Assembly: GCF_947501405.1 (NCBI RefSeq)
Contig: NZ_CANMVK010000004.1
Coordinates: 238,843-302,842 of the forward strand
DNA: 64,000 bases
Direction of reading: 5' to 3'
DNA from: an uncultured Hoeflea sp.
GTDB taxonomy: Bacteria > Pseudomonadota > Alphaproteobacteria > Rhizobiales > Rhizobiaceae
Shown here: positions 35,658-45,759 of the stretch, piece after piece
Layout: every line of letters starts with the position of its first letter
Position numbering within the stretch: position 1 is the first letter of the stretch
Notes under the pieces: model-generated
The model's input: the letters and a program-made list of their open reading frames with translations, nothing else
Database searches by the model: none
What the model was told of the DNA's origin: nothing
Program-made: the position numbers and the translations under genes

Positions 35658-36461
35658 TCAGCGGCCGGTCCCGTCAAGCTGGCCGACAAAGCTCTTGATC
35701 ACATCGGCGAGCACCACAGGCTCCTCGATGCAAGGCAGATGTCCGGCATTGGGGATCTCCTGATACATCGCTCCGGGGATCAGCCGCGCCAGTTCGCCAA
35801 CCAGCGATGGCGGCGTCGACCCGTCCTGGTCTCCCACCACGCAGATGGTCGGCACATCAAGCGCCGCGCTCTGATCGGTGAAATCGGTGTCGCGGATGGC
35901 CGCGCAGGTGCCGGTGTAGCCCGCCGCCGGCGTGCGTTCGAGCATCAGCCGGTAGCCGATAAAGTCGGCATTGTCGGCGCTGCGGTAGTCAGGCGTGAAC
36001 CAGCGCTCCAGGATCGAGTCGGAGATGGCGGCAATGCCCTGCTCTTCGATCGCCGCGATACGCGCATTCCACATGTCTTCCGTGCCGATCTTGTGGCCGG
36101 TGTCACACAGGATCAGCGCCCGCACCAGATCCGGCCTTTTGGCCGCCAGCCCCTGGGCGATCAACCCGCCCACTGACAATCCGCAAACGATGACGTCTTT
36201 GGTTTCGAAATGATCGAGCAATGCTGCGAGATCGTCGATGTGGTCATCCATGGTGATTGGGCCGTCACCGGCTTCCGACAGCCCGTGGCCGCGCTTGTCG
36301 TACATCAGGATGCCGAACTCGCCGACCATGCGGACAATCACATCCCGCCAGATCCTGAAATCCGTTCCCAGCGAGTTGGCGAAGACGATGGTGGGGCGAT
36401 CAGGCGCGGCCCCGATCACCTGATGATGGATGACAACCCCGTTGAGGCGGGCGAACTGCAT
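35658..36461 (-). CDS. Alpha/beta hydrolase, 3-oxoadipate enol-lactonase-like
   Basis: A 267-residue hydrolase. Nucleophile elbow: CGLSVGG; oxyanion region: FANSLGTDFRIW; catalytic His in NAGHLPCIEEP and Asp in VVGDQDGSTPP. The overall sequence follows PcaD, which opens 3-oxoadipate enol-lactone in protocatechuate breakdown. No other pca gene is nearby; the gene sits between xylA and the GH1 glucosidase, so a lactonase role on a sugar lactone is an alternative. The family is firm and the substrate open. Confidence 0.8.
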   Translation of the reverse strand: MQFARLNGVVIHHQVIGAAPDRPTIVFANSLGTDFRIWRDVIVRMVGEFGILMYDKRGHGLSEAGDGPITMDDHIDDLAALLDHFETKDVIVCGLSVGGLIAQGLAAKRPDLVRALILCDTGHKIGTEDMWNARIAAIEEQGIAAISDSILERWFTPDYRSADNADFIGYRLMLERTPAAGYTGTCAAIRDTDFTDQSAALDVPTICVVGDQDGSTPPSLVGELARLIPGAMYQEIPNAGHLPCIEEPVVLADVIKSFVGQLDGTGR

Positions 36462-36593
36462 GATGGCTACCCTCGAAAATGACCGGTCCTGCCCCGCATG
36501 TACGCCAGCACGGACGACCGCGCAAATTCAGCAGCGCAAATTGCGCAGCCTACCGCAAGCAGCGAGCGCCGGTCTTCGGTAAACGGGTTTCGA

Positions 36594-37910
36594 TCAGACG
36601 TAGCGGTTGACCACGTTTTCGAGCCATTCCTGCTTTCCGGATCTGGGCGCGGGATCGGTCCCCTCGGCCTCAACCCGCGCCGCAATCGCCTCAAGCGGCA
36701 TGGAGCCGTCGAGCATGGCCTCGGCGCCGCCTTGCTTCCACCCCGCATAGCGGTCCGTGACAAAGTCCGACAGGGTCTTTTCCTCCATCATCCGGGCCGC
36801 CGCCTTCAGCCCCCGGGCGCAGCAATCCATGCCGCCGATATGGGCGATCAGCAGATCCTCCGGATCAATCGACTGACGCCGCAGCTTGGCGTCGAAATTG
36901 GTGCCGCCGGTTGTAAAACCGCCCGCCTCGAGAATCTGGTAATAGGCCAGCGCCATCTCCGGCACATTGTTGGGGAACTGGTCCGTGTCCCATCCCGACT
37001 GGTAATCATTGCGGTTCATGTCAATCGAGCCGAAAATTCCGAGCGCCCGTGCCGTTGCCAGTTCGTGCTCGAAGGAATGGCCGGCCAGAATTGCGTGGCC
37101 CTGTTCGATGTTGACCCGCACCTCGTTTTCCAGCCCGTAGCGCTTGAGAAAGCCATACACCGTGGCGACATCGTAATCATATTGATGCTTGGTCGGTTCC
37201 TGCGGTTTGGGTTCGATCAAAATGGTGCCCGGAAAGCCGATCTTGTGCTTGTATTCGACCACCAGATTGAGAAACCGGCCCATCTGGTCGAGTTCGCGCG
37301 CCATGTCGGTGTTAAGCAGCGTCTCGTAGCCTTCGCGCCCGCCCCACAGCACATAGTTCTCGCCACCAAGCCGGTGGGTGACATCCATGCAGGCCTTCAC
37401 GGTCGCAGCCGCATAGGCGAACACATCCGGATCGGGGTTTGTGGCCGCACCCGACATGAAGCGCCGATGGGAAAACAGGTTAGCCGTGCCCCACAACAGC
37501 TTGACGCCGGTTTCCTCCATCTTGGTCTCGAAATAGTCGGCCATCTGCTCAAGGTTTTTCCGGCTCTCCGCGAAGGTTGCGCCCTCGGGCCGGACGTCGA
37601 AATCGTGAAAGCAGAAGTAAGGCGATTTAAGCAGCGAGAACATGTCAAACGCCACATCGGCCTTGAGCCGCGCCAGATCCATGGTGTCGCCGAACCAGGG
37701 CCGCTCGAAAGTCTGACCGCCAAACGGATCGCCACCCGGCCAGACGAAATTATGCCAGTAGCAGACGGCGAATCGCAAATGATCCTCCATCCGCTTTCCC
37801 GCCACCATTTCCTCGGGATTGTAGTGCCGGAAGGCCAGCGGATTGACGCTGTCGGGACCTTCAAAATCGATGGAGGCGATGTCGCCGAAAAATCCGGTTG
37901 TGCTGGTCAT
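36594..37910 (-). CDS. xylA: Xylose isomerase
   Basis: A 438-residue enzyme converting D-xylose to D-xylulose with two divalent metals. The catalytic His region [13 protein letters not shown] and metal ligands in [18 protein letters not shown] and [19 protein letters not shown] are present; length is that of class II isomerases. AAAGGAG precedes the ATG, which overlaps the xylB stop as ATGA, so the pair is translationally coupled. Confidence 0.95.
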   Translation of the reverse strand: MTSTTGFFGDIASIDFEGPDSVNPLAFRHYNPEEMVAGKRMEDHLRFAVCYWHNFVWPGGDPFGGQTFERPWFGDTMDLARLKADVAFDMFSLLKSPYFCFHDFDVRPEGATFAESRKNLEQMADYFETKMEETGVKLLWGTANLFSHRRFMSGAATNPDPDVFAYAAATVKACMDVTHRLGGENYVLWGGREGYETLLNTDMARELDQMGRFLNLVVEYKHKIGFPGTILIEPKPQEPTKHQYDYDVATVYGFLKRYGLENEVRVNIEQGHAILAGHSFEHELATARALGIFGSIDMNRNDYQSGWDTDQFPNNVPEMALAYYQILEAGGFTTGGTNFDAKLRRQSIDPEDLLIAHIGGMDCCARGLKAAARMMEEKTLSDFVTDRYAGWKQGGAEAMLDGSMPLEAIAARVEAEGTDPAPRSGKQEWLENVVNRYV

Positions 37911-39361
37911 GAGAGGACTCCTTTAATGGCCGGGTAAAGCGCCCGGTAGCGTCCGTAAGCTGCATCGAATGCACTTTTGTGGTCGCGGTTCGGGGTAATC
38001 GTTCTGTCGGTGGCGGGCGGTGTGCACACGTCAAGCGGATCGGCGATTTCTGCTGCGATCAGGCCAAGCCTGGCCGCCCCGAAGGCCGCACCAAAATCAC
38101 CGCCAACGGGAACATCGACGGGCAGACCAAGAACGGTGGCGAGCGCCTCGAGCCAATAGCCCGATCTCGATCCACCGCCGATCGCAGTTACCCGCTCAAG
38201 CCGGGTACCGGCCTGCGCGAGCGCTTCGAGACTGTCGCGGAACGCGAAAGCAACACCTTCGACCACAGCCCGCGTCAGCGCCGCCCTGTCCGATTCATGC
38301 CCGAGACCCGTGAAACTGCCGCGAATGCCGGCATCATTGTGCGGTGTGCGCTCACCCCCAAGATAGGGCAGGAACATCACCGGGCCGGGCGCCTGAAGCG
38401 TCTCGCCAAGCTCTGCGGTCAAATCGGCCGGATCGCATGCAGTGATCCCGGACAGCCAGTTGAGCGAGTCGGTCGCCGACAGGATCACCCCCATCTGATG
38501 CCAGGTGCCCGGCAGGGCATGGCAGAAAGCGTGCACCGCGCTGCCCGGATTGGGCAGATAGCGATCATTGGCGGCAAACAGCACGCCCGAGGTTCCAAGC
38601 GAGGCGAAGGCCTGACCATCGGCGATTATGCCCATACCGCAAGCCGAAGCGGCGTTGTCTCCCGCTCCGCCTGCCACGGGGATTCCCGGCGGCAGACCAA
38701 GTTCGCCGGCCAAATCGCCGCGCAGGGCCCCGGCCCGATCCGAGCCTTCCACCAGGGCCGGCATCTGGGCGCGCTCAAGTCCGGTAGCAGACAGCAATCC
38801 GTCATCCCAATCGCGCTTGCCGACATCGAGCCAGGATGTGCCCGCCGAATCCGACATCTCCGAAATTGCCTCGCCGGTGAGCCATAGCCGGAGATAATCC
38901 TTGGGCAGCAAAACCTTGGCGATCCGCGCAAAATTCTCCGGCTCCTGCGCCGCCATCCACTTCAGCTTCGGCGCGGTGAAGCCCGGAAACACGATGTTGC
39001 CGGTCAGCCGACGAAACCGCGGATCGGCATCGAGTTCGGCGGCTTCCGCATGGCTGCGCGTGTCGTTCCACAAAATGCAGGGCCGAATGACATTGCCCGC
39101 CGTATCAATGGTTGTCGCCCCGTGCATGTGGCCAGACAGGCCGATGCCGCGCAGCCGGCCAAGCTCCACGCCGTGCGATTGCCGCAGTTGGCCGATGGCC
39201 TTTCGCGTCGCGATGATCCAGCTGTCAGGATCCTGCTCCGACCAGCCCGGATGCGGGCGCTCGACAGTCAGATCCGCGCTGGCCGAACCAAGGATGGTCT
39301 GGCGATCGTCAATCAGCAATGCCTTGACGGAAGAAGTTCCGAGATCAAGTCCGAGATACAT
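37907..39361 (-). CDS. xylB: Xylulokinase
   Basis: A 484-residue FGGY sugar kinase that phosphorylates D-xylulose for entry into the pentose phosphate pathway. ATP-site motifs: [17 protein letters not shown] at the N-terminus, [13 protein letters not shown] and [25 protein letters not shown] near the C-terminus. It starts 42 bases after the LacI-type gene and overlaps xylA, giving an operon lacI-xylB-xylA. No xylose ABC transporter genes are present nearby. Confidence 0.93.
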   Translation of the reverse strand: MYLGLDLGTSSVKALLIDDRQTILGSASADLTVERPHPGWSEQDPDSWIIATRKAIGQLRQSHGVELGRLRGIGLSGHMHGATTIDTAGNVIRPCILWNDTRSHAEAAELDADPRFRRLTGNIVFPGFTAPKLKWMAAQEPENFARIAKVLLPKDYLRLWLTGEAISEMSDSAGTSWLDVGKRDWDDGLLSATGLERAQMPALVEGSDRAGALRGDLAGELGLPPGIPVAGGAGDNAASACGMGIIADGQAFASLGTSGVLFAANDRYLPNPGSAVHAFCHALPGTWHQMGVILSATDSLNWLSGITACDPADLTAELGETLQAPGPVMFLPYLGGERTPHNDAGIRGSFTGLGHESDRAALTRAVVEGVAFAFRDSLEALAQAGTRLERVTAIGGGSRSGYWLEALATVLGLPVDVPVGGDFGAAFGAARLGLIAAEIADPLDVCTPPATDRTITPNRDHKSAFDAAYGRYRALYPAIKGVLS

Positions 39362-39403
39362 GGATGGTCATCCTCCTGTCAGCCGGCACGCCAAAGGGCG
39401 CGC

Positions 39404-40426
39404 TCACGGCAGATTGTCCTTCATAAAAACATCAATGCGGATTCGCTCCTGGGCTTTGACCGGATCAAGCCCGTCCGCCCGCGCCTTGAGCACCCGGATC
39501 GCCGAGCGCACTTCGTGGCCGCAATCCTGATTGATGATCGCATCGAACAGACCGTTTTTGAGTGCCTGATGCGAATGCGCTGTCAACTCGTGAGCCACGA
39601 CGCGGGGCTGATGGCCCTCGCGGCCCGACAAGGCTTCGATCAGTCCGCGATTGCCAGCGCCGAGATTGTAGATGGCGACAATATCCGGCTGATGTTCTAG
39701 TGCACCTGCAACCGCCTTACGCACCATGGCGCCGTCATCATTGGTCTCGACCGGACCCATGATCTCAAGATCGGGGAATTCACTGGCGAGCACATCCGCA
39801 AAGCCGGATGCGCGATCAATGTGATCCGACAAGGTCAGCGAGCCTGCGACCACCAACACCTTGCCGGCCTGCCCAGCGGCAAAGCGGCCGATCAGCCCCG
39901 CCGCGGTGCGGCCCGCCGCCCGATTGTCGATGCCGCAGAAATGGCTTCGGCGCGAACCCGGAAGATCCGACACCAGCGTGACCAGTGGAACACCGGCTTC
40001 AATGAACCGTTCCGCCGCCGCCCTGACCTCGGCCGTATCGGTGGCCACCACCGCCACTCCCGCCACAGTTTCTGGATCAAGTCGTGACAGCGCCGCGACA
40101 ATCGCCTGCGGATCAAACGGTGGCACGGTTTCGATGCGGATCATGGTTCGCTCTACCGGGGAGCGCTCGGAGGCTGCGCGGATTTCCCGCTCGAGATTGC
40201 GCATGAAGCTGTTGGGACCAGCAGGCACAATGAACACCAGCGGATAGACACGGCGCTTGGCCAGATTGGCGGCCGCCACATCGCGCACATAGCCCAGCCG
40301 CCGAACCGCGCCCTCGACCTTCTCGACGGTCTGCCGGCGAACGCCCGGACGGCCGTTGAGCACCCGGTCAACGGTCGCCAGACTGACCCCGGCTTCATTC
40401 GCGATATCATGCACTGTCGGCCGCAT
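39404..40426 (-). CDS. LacI family regulator of the xyl genes
   Basis: A 340-residue repressor. N-terminal helix-turn-helix: TVHDIANEAGVSLATVDRVLNGRPGV; a ribose-binding-protein-like ligand domain follows (LVFIVPAGPNSFMRNLEREI and YNLGAGNRGLIEAL). It is first in the putative operon with xylB and xylA, 42 bases upstream, so it very likely responds to xylose or a derived sugar. The preceding 273-base gap to gltX must hold its promoter; a short TCAA-TTC-TTGA repeat occurs there near 40455. Confidence 0.88.
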   Translation of the reverse strand: MRPTVHDIANEAGVSLATVDRVLNGRPGVRRQTVEKVEGAVRRLGYVRDVAAANLAKRRVYPLVFIVPAGPNSFMRNLEREIRAASERSPVERTMIRIETVPPFDPQAIVAALSRLDPETVAGVAVVATDTAEVRAAAERFIEAGVPLVTLVSDLPGSRRSHFCGIDNRAAGRTAAGLIGRFAAGQAGKVLVVAGSLTLSDHIDRASGFADVLASEFPDLEIMGPVETNDDGAMVRKAVAGALEHQPDIVAIYNLGAGNRGLIEALSGREGHQPRVVAHELTAHSHQALKNGLFDAIINQDCGHEVRSAIRVLKARADGLDPVKAQERIRIDVFMKDNLP

Positions 40427-40699
40427 CGGCGCCTCCCGTTTGTTCTCCTAGATCAATTCTTGAGGTACGTAAATCAAAAACAACGCCGAGGGTGTGTCGC
40501 CCCGTTGTCAAAAGCCCGTCTGAACCATGTCGCTGGGCACCCGCTATACTTGACGCCATCGGCGCAATATGGCCTAAGGCAGCGCTTGCCGGTCACCGCC
40601 CGCGCCTTGCTGGGCTGCGACGGAACCGGCTGATGACTGCGCGTTGACCCCGACCGCGGCACACATTCCAATCGGACCTGAAAGCAGGCGAACGAAATC

Positions 40700-42172
40700 A
40701 TGGCCAATTCAGCACCGCGGGTGCGTATCGCACCGTCCCCGACCGGCGAACCGCATGTCGGCACCGCATATATCGCGCTGTTCAACTACCTCTTCGCCAA
40801 AAAACACGGTGGCACCTTCGTGCTGCGCATCGAGGACACCGATGCCACCCGCTCGACCGCCGAGTACGAACAAAAGGTTCTCGACGCGCTGAAATGGTGC
40901 GGCCTTGAATGGTCCGAGGGGCCTGACATCGGCGGCGGTTACGGCCCCTACCGCCAGAGCGAGCGCAAGCATATCTATCGGCCCTATGTCGACAGGATCG
41001 TTCAAAATGGCCACGGATTTCACTGCTTTTGCACACCGCAGCGGCTCGACGAGATGCGCGCCGAACAACGGGCCGCCGGCAAGCCGCCGAAGTATGACGG
41101 CCGCTGCCTGAGCCTCACAGCAGAAGAAGTCACCTCCCGCGTCGAGGCCGGCGAGCCTCATGTGATCCGCCTGAAGATCCCCGCGGAGGGATCCTGCAAG
41201 TTCACCGATGGCGTCTATGGCGAGGTGGAAATACCCTGGGATGCGGTCGATATGCAGGTGCTGCTCAAGGCAGACGGCATGCCGACCTATCACATGGCCA
41301 ATGTGGTCGACGATCATCTGATGAAAATCACCCACGTGGCCCGCGGCGAGGAATGGCTCGCATCCGTGCCCAAGCACATTCTCATCTATCAGTATCTGGA
41401 TCTCGAACCACCGGTGTTCATGCATCTGTCTCTGATGCGCAATGCCGATAAATCCAAGCTCTCCAAGCGCAAGAACCCGACCTCGATTCCCTATTACGCT
41501 TCGCTCGGCTATCTGCCTGAGGCGCTGATGAATTTCCTGGGCCTGTTCTTCATCCAGATCGCCGAAGGCGAAGAGCTTCTCGATATGGACGAGCTGATCA
41601 CACAATTCGATCCGGAAAATCTTTCCAAGGCCGGTGCGATCTTCGATATCCAGAAGCTCGACTGGCTCAATGGCCGCTGGCTGCGCGAGAAGCTCGGGGA
41701 AGAGGAGTTTCTCGCCCGTGTCCAGGATTGGGCAATGCAGGGCGACAGGCTGATGTCGGGCCTGAAACTGGCCCAGACCCGTGTGCAGAAATTCGGCGAG
41801 CTGCCCGATCTCACCGGCTTCCTGCTCAAGTCCGATCTCGGTCTGAAAGCGGCGCATTTCGATGGCCTCAAGAAGCTCGATCACGCCGCCTGCCTGGAGA
41901 TCATCCGCGAAGTCGCACCGGCGCTGGAAGCCTTGCCGGACTGGACCGCTGAAGCCATCGAAAGCGCGCTGCGCGAGCTTGCGGAAAGCTCGGGCCGCAA
42001 GCTCCGGATCATGCTGCCGCCGCTGTTTGTCGCCATGAGCGGATCGGCCCGGTCGCTGCCGCTTTTTGATTCCATGGCCATTCTCGGACGCGCCATGGTA
42101 CGCCAGCGGCTCAAACAGGCCGACATCGCGCTCAAGGCCGGCATCGACGCCGCGCAAGCCAACAACGGATAA
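40700..42172 (+). CDS. gltX: Glutamyl-tRNA synthetase
   Basis: A 490-residue class I aminoacyl-tRNA synthetase. ATP-binding motif IAPSPTGEPHVGTAY is the HIGH equivalent and KLSKRK the KMSKS equivalent; LRIEDTD is the glutamate-site signature. Alphaproteobacteria often carry two GltX paralogues, one of which may charge tRNA-Gln for later amidation; which one this is cannot be decided here. lysS starts 6 bases after the stop, so they form an operon. The ribosome binding site is weak. Confidence 0.95.
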   Translation: MANSAPRVRIAPSPTGEPHVGTAYIALFNYLFAKKHGGTFVLRIEDTDATRSTAEYEQKVLDALKWCGLEWSEGPDIGGGYGPYRQSERKHIYRPYVDRIVQNGHGFHCFCTPQRLDEMRAEQRAAGKPPKYDGRCLSLTAEEVTSRVEAGEPHVIRLKIPAEGSCKFTDGVYGEVEIPWDAVDMQVLLKADGMPTYHMANVVDDHLMKITHVARGEEWLASVPKHILIYQYLDLEPPVFMHLSLMRNADKSKLSKRKNPTSIPYYASLGYLPEALMNFLGLFFIQIAEGEELLDMDELITQFDPENLSKAGAIFDIQKLDWLNGRWLREKLGEEEFLARVQDWAMQGDRLMSGLKLAQTRVQKFGELPDLTGFLLKSDLGLKAAHFDGLKKLDHAACLEIIREVAPALEALPDWTAEAIESALRELAESSGRKLRIMLPPLFVAMSGSARSLPLFDSMAILGRAMVRQRLKQADIALKAGIDAAQANNG

Positions 42173-42177
42173 TCCCC

Positions 42178-43674
42178 ATGACCGATCAGACCAGCGAATC
42201 CGGCCTTTCCTCAGATGTCACCGAAGTCCGCGCCCAGAAGCTTGCCCGGCTGCGCAAGACGCTGACCGAGGTCTACCCTGCGCATTTTCATCGCACGCTG
42301 ACCAACGCGGAGCTGTCAGACAAATATGCCGGCATCGAGCCTGACACCCTGACCGGCGACATCGTCACCGTGGCGGGCCGGGTCTATTCCTCGCGAAACT
42401 CCGGCATGTTCATGGATATCCATGACGCCTCCGGCAAGCTGCAGATCTTCAGCCACAAGGACACCACGCCGCAGGACGCGCGCGATCTGCTGCCGCTGAT
42501 CGATCTCGGCGACATCATCGGCGTCACCGGCGAGGTGCGCCGCACCAAGCGCGGAGAGCTGACGGTCAACGCCCATGAGATCACCATGCTGACCAAGTCG
42601 CTGCTGCCGATGCCGGAAAAGTGGCACGGCCTGTCCGATATCGAGCAGCGCTACCGCAAGCGTCATCTCGACATCATGACCAACGAGGAGTCGAAGCTGC
42701 GCTTCCAACAGCGCTCGAAAATCGTCTCCGGCATTCGCCGCTTCATGGAAGATGACGGTTTCATGGAGATCGAAACCCCGATGCTGCATGCGGTCTATGG
42801 CGGGGCGGCGGCCGAGCCGTTCAAGACCCACCACAACACGCTCAAGCTCGACATGTATCTCCGGATCGCCCCGGAGCTCTATCTCAAGCGGGCGCTGGTT
42901 TCAGGCCTCACCGACAAGGTGTTCGAGGTCAACCGCAACTTCCGCAATGAGGGCGTCTCGACCCGGCACAACCCCGAATTCACCATGCTGGAATGCTACT
43001 GGGCCTATGCCGATTACGAAGACATCATGGATCTGGTCGAGAGGCTGTTCGAAAAGCTCGCCATGACCGTTCACGGCAAGACCGAGTTTTCCTATGGCGA
43101 GACCGAGTTGTCCTTCAAGGGGCCTTTCCCGCGCGTGTCGATGCCAGACGCGGTCAAGGACGCGACCGGCATCGATTTCCGCGCCATCGACAATGACGCC
43201 GATGCCCGCGCCGCCTCAAAGGCTGCCGGCTTCGAGGTCGAGGACGACTGGACCTGGGGCGAGTGCCTGGCTTTCGTTTTCGAGGAAAAGGTCGAGGCGA
43301 CGCTGATCCATCCCTGCCACGTTCTCGATTTCCCCAAGGACATCTCGCCCTTCGCCAAGGAAGTGCCGGGCGAGCCGCGCCTGGTGGAGCGCTTCGAGAC
43401 CTATTGCAATGCCTGGGAACTGGGCAACGCCTTCTCCGAGCTCAACGATCCGGAAGAACAGCGCAAACGCATGATTGAACAGCTCGAGCAGGCCCACGCC
43501 CGTGGCGAAATGGAAAAGCAGCTCGACGATGAATTCCTGGATGCCATCGACCAGGGCATGCCGCCTGCCGGTGGCCTGGGAATCGGCGTCGACCGCCTGA
43601 TCATGCTGTTGACAGACGCGCCCTCGATCCGCGACGTGATCCTGTTTCCGGCCCGAAAGGCCCGCGTCGAATAG
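42178..43674 (+). CDS. lysS: Lysyl-tRNA synthetase, class II
   Basis: A 498-residue class II synthetase. An N-terminal OB-fold anticodon-binding domain covers residues about 60-155 (VTVAGRVYSSRNSGMFMDIHDASGKLQIF); motif 2 is FRNEGVSTRHNPEFTMLE and motif 3 is GLGIGVDRLIMLLT. Many alphaproteobacteria use the unrelated class I enzyme, so the class is worth noting. It is cotranscribed with gltX. Confidence 0.95.
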   Translation: MTDQTSESGLSSDVTEVRAQKLARLRKTLTEVYPAHFHRTLTNAELSDKYAGIEPDTLTGDIVTVAGRVYSSRNSGMFMDIHDASGKLQIFSHKDTTPQDARDLLPLIDLGDIIGVTGEVRRTKRGELTVNAHEITMLTKSLLPMPEKWHGLSDIEQRYRKRHLDIMTNEESKLRFQQRSKIVSGIRRFMEDDGFMEIETPMLHAVYGGAAAEPFKTHHNTLKLDMYLRIAPELYLKRALVSGLTDKVFEVNRNFRNEGVSTRHNPEFTMLECYWAYADYEDIMDLVERLFEKLAMTVHGKTEFSYGETELSFKGPFPRVSMPDAVKDATGIDFRAIDNDADARAASKAAGFEVEDDWTWGECLAFVFEEKVEATLIHPCHVLDFPKDISPFAKEVPGEPRLVERFETYCNAWELGNAFSELNDPEEQRKRMIEQLEQAHARGEMEKQLDDEFLDAIDQGMPPAGGLGIGVDRLIMLLTDAPSIRDVILFPARKARVE

Positions 43675-43711
43675 CGATCATACCTTCAGCTTGAGTGCCG
43701 GTGTCGCGCGG

Positions 43712-44377
43712 TCAATGACCCGACGATTTTGCCGACTCATCACCCGAGCTCTTGGCGTCGGCTTTGCCGGTCGAGACCGTCTTGGCGTCCTCGTCCACCA
43801 CATCGCCATCGCAACCTTCGGTCGGCCCCAGATCTTTTGCGAGCGCTTGCAGCTCAGTCAGGCGCATCTCCACCCGAAGCCCGAAATACAGCCCGCCACC
43901 CGTCGGTTCGGCATCCACATAGCGCGCTTCCCAGGGTTTGGATGTGGCCACCGTCTTGCCCGGATTCGGGGCATGTACGATTTCCGCCCCGATCGCCGGG
44001 CCGCGCAACTGGGTTCGGGCAGTGGGACCATGCCGGTCAGTCACCTGTACGATCACCAGATCCGGATTGATGGTCTCCGTCAGATGGCGCGCAATCCGCA
44101 TGCCGGTGCGAAGCCGCGCTGACGGAGCGGTATCGTCGGAAGCGATCACCGCAATCAACCGCTTCTCTTTGCCGCGGCGAAATTCGGACTGATAGAGTGT
44201 CTTGCAGGAACCGGCGTCTTCTTCGGAGTAACCGGGCAGCAGATGCGCCGGAGCAAACACCAGCGCCGCGGTTCCCGACACGCCCAGCGCGAGCAGAAAC
44301 CCGCCCGAAAGCAAGGCCAGCTTTCGCGACATCCGGAACGCTTGAAACAAACGGCGCTTCTCAGCGGCCATACTCAC
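43712..44377 (-). CDS. Membrane-anchored hypothetical protein
   Basis: A 221-residue protein with one N-terminal helix (LALLSGGFLLALGVSGTAALVF, residues about 20-41) and a periplasmic part ending in a Ser/Lys/Asp-rich low-complexity tail (TGKADAKSSGDESAKSSGH). Cys at about 58 and 190 could form a disulfide. No family is recognised. It converges with lysS and follows the cytosine deaminase operon on the same strand after a 92-base gap. Confidence 0.65.
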   Translation of the reverse strand: MSMAAEKRRLFQAFRMSRKLALLSGGFLLALGVSGTAALVFAPAHLLPGYSEEDAGSCKTLYQSEFRRGKEKRLIAVIASDDTAPSARLRTGMRIARHLTETINPDLVIVQVTDRHGPTARTQLRGPAIGAEIVHAPNPGKTVATSKPWEARYVDAEPTGGGLYFGLRVEMRLTELQALAKDLGPTEGCDGDVVDEDAKTVSTGKADAKSSGDESAKSSGH

Positions 44378-44469
44378 TACACCTCAGACGCACAACTACG
44401 TCTCCAAGTGTAAGGCTCGGCGCTTACGCAAATGTTAACCCTGTTGGCGCCCTTCAGCCGAACTGTGTG

Positions 44470-45759
44470 TCAGCGTGGTTCAGGCACTTCAAACCGCCGG
44501 TCGATCCCGGCCTCCCGGCCGCTGATCATCAATTGCATCGGCGCACGATCGCGCCGAGCGATCACCTTGCCGCGCGCCATCACCATCAGCCTTTCAGCCC
44601 GCAGCCGGATCGCCTCAATCGGGTTGCCAGCGTCGAGCACCACCAGATCGGCGCGCTTGCCGGTCGCCAGTCCGTAATGGTCAAGACCCATGATTTCGGC
44701 GCTTTGCGTGGTGACCATCTCGAAGCACCGACGCATGTCGGCGGGACTGGTCATCTGCGCCACATGCAGCGCCATGAAAGCGACATCGAGCATGTCGGCG
44801 GTCCCGAGCGAATACCAGGGATCAAGCACGCAATCCTGCCCGAACCCCACCTTGATGCCGTGTTTGAGCATCTCCGGAACGCGGGTCATGCCGCGGCGTT
44901 TGGGGTAGGTGTCGTGCCGGCCCTGCAAGGTGATGTTGATCAACGGATTGGGAATTGCAGCAACTTCCGCTTCGGCAATCAGCGGCAGCAGTTTGGACAC
45001 ATAGTAATTATCCATCGAATGCATCGAGGTCAGATGCGAGCCGGCCACACGGCCCTGCAAACCCAGCCTCTGGGTCTCATAGGCGAGCTGCTCGATATGC
45101 CGCGACAGCGGATCATCGGTCTCGTCGCAATGCATGTCGACCATCAGGCCGCGCTCGGCGGCGATCTCGCAGAGTTCGGTGACAGATGCCCGGCCATCGG
45201 CCATGGTGCGCTCGAAATGCGGGATGCCTCCCACCACGTCGACCCCCAGATCAAGCGCCCGGATGGTGTTCTCGCGCGCATTTGGCGAACGATAGAGCCC
45301 GTCCTGCGGGAACGCCACCAATTGCAGATCGATGTAACCGGCGACCTGTTGCTTGACCTCCAGCAGCGCTTCCACAGCCAATAGCCTGTCGTCGCAGACA
45401 TCCACATGGGTGCGGATTGCCAAAAGTCCCATGGACGCCGCCCAGTCGCAATAGGCGAGCGCCCGCTCGATCACCGCTTCGTGGGTGAGCATCGGCTTGA
45501 GCTCACCCCACAACGCAATGCCCTCAAGCAGCGTGCCCGAGCCGTTGATGCGCGGCTGACCATAGGACAGCGTCGCATCCATATGGAAATGCGGGTCGAC
45601 AAAAGGCGGCGACACCAGATGCCCGGTGATATCGATCGTCTCTCGGGCTTCCGCGGTGATCCCCGGCTCGATCGCCGCAATCCGGTCGCCCGCAATCGCC
45701 ACATCCGCGTGGGTTCCGTCGGGCAACACACCGCCTTTGAGAACAACATCGAAACTCAT
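44470..45759 (-). CDS. Cytosine deaminase-like amidohydrolase
   Basis: A 429-residue metal-dependent amidohydrolase. Metal ligands: FVDPHFHMD, DMHCDETDD, GSHLTSM and the Asp of GFGQDCVLDPW; this is the CodA/TrzF pattern, which converts cytosine to uracil or acts on similar pyrimidines and triazines. The start at 45759 overlaps the permease stop as ATGA. The frame runs on to 46506, but that part is antiparallel noise over the permease. Being last in a BMP-type ABC operon, it should act on an imported base. Confidence 0.88.
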   Translation of the reverse strand: MSFDVVLKGGVLPDGTHADVAIAGDRIAAIEPGITAEARETIDITGHLVSPPFVDPHFHMDATLSYGQPRINGSGTLLEGIALWGELKPMLTHEAVIERALAYCDWAASMGLLAIRTHVDVCDDRLLAVEALLEVKQQVAGYIDLQLVAFPQDGLYRSPNARENTIRALDLGVDVVGGIPHFERTMADGRASVTELCEIAAERGLMVDMHCDETDDPLSRHIEQLAYETQRLGLQGRVAGSHLTSMHSMDNYYVSKLLPLIAEAEVAAIPNPLINITLQGRHDTYPKRRGMTRVPEMLKHGIKVGFGQDCVLDPWYSLGTADMLDVAFMALHVAQMTSPADMRRCFEMVTTQSAEIMGLDHYGLATGKRADLVVLDAGNPIEAIRLRAERLMVMARGKVIARRDRAPMQLMISGREAGIDRRFEVPEPR

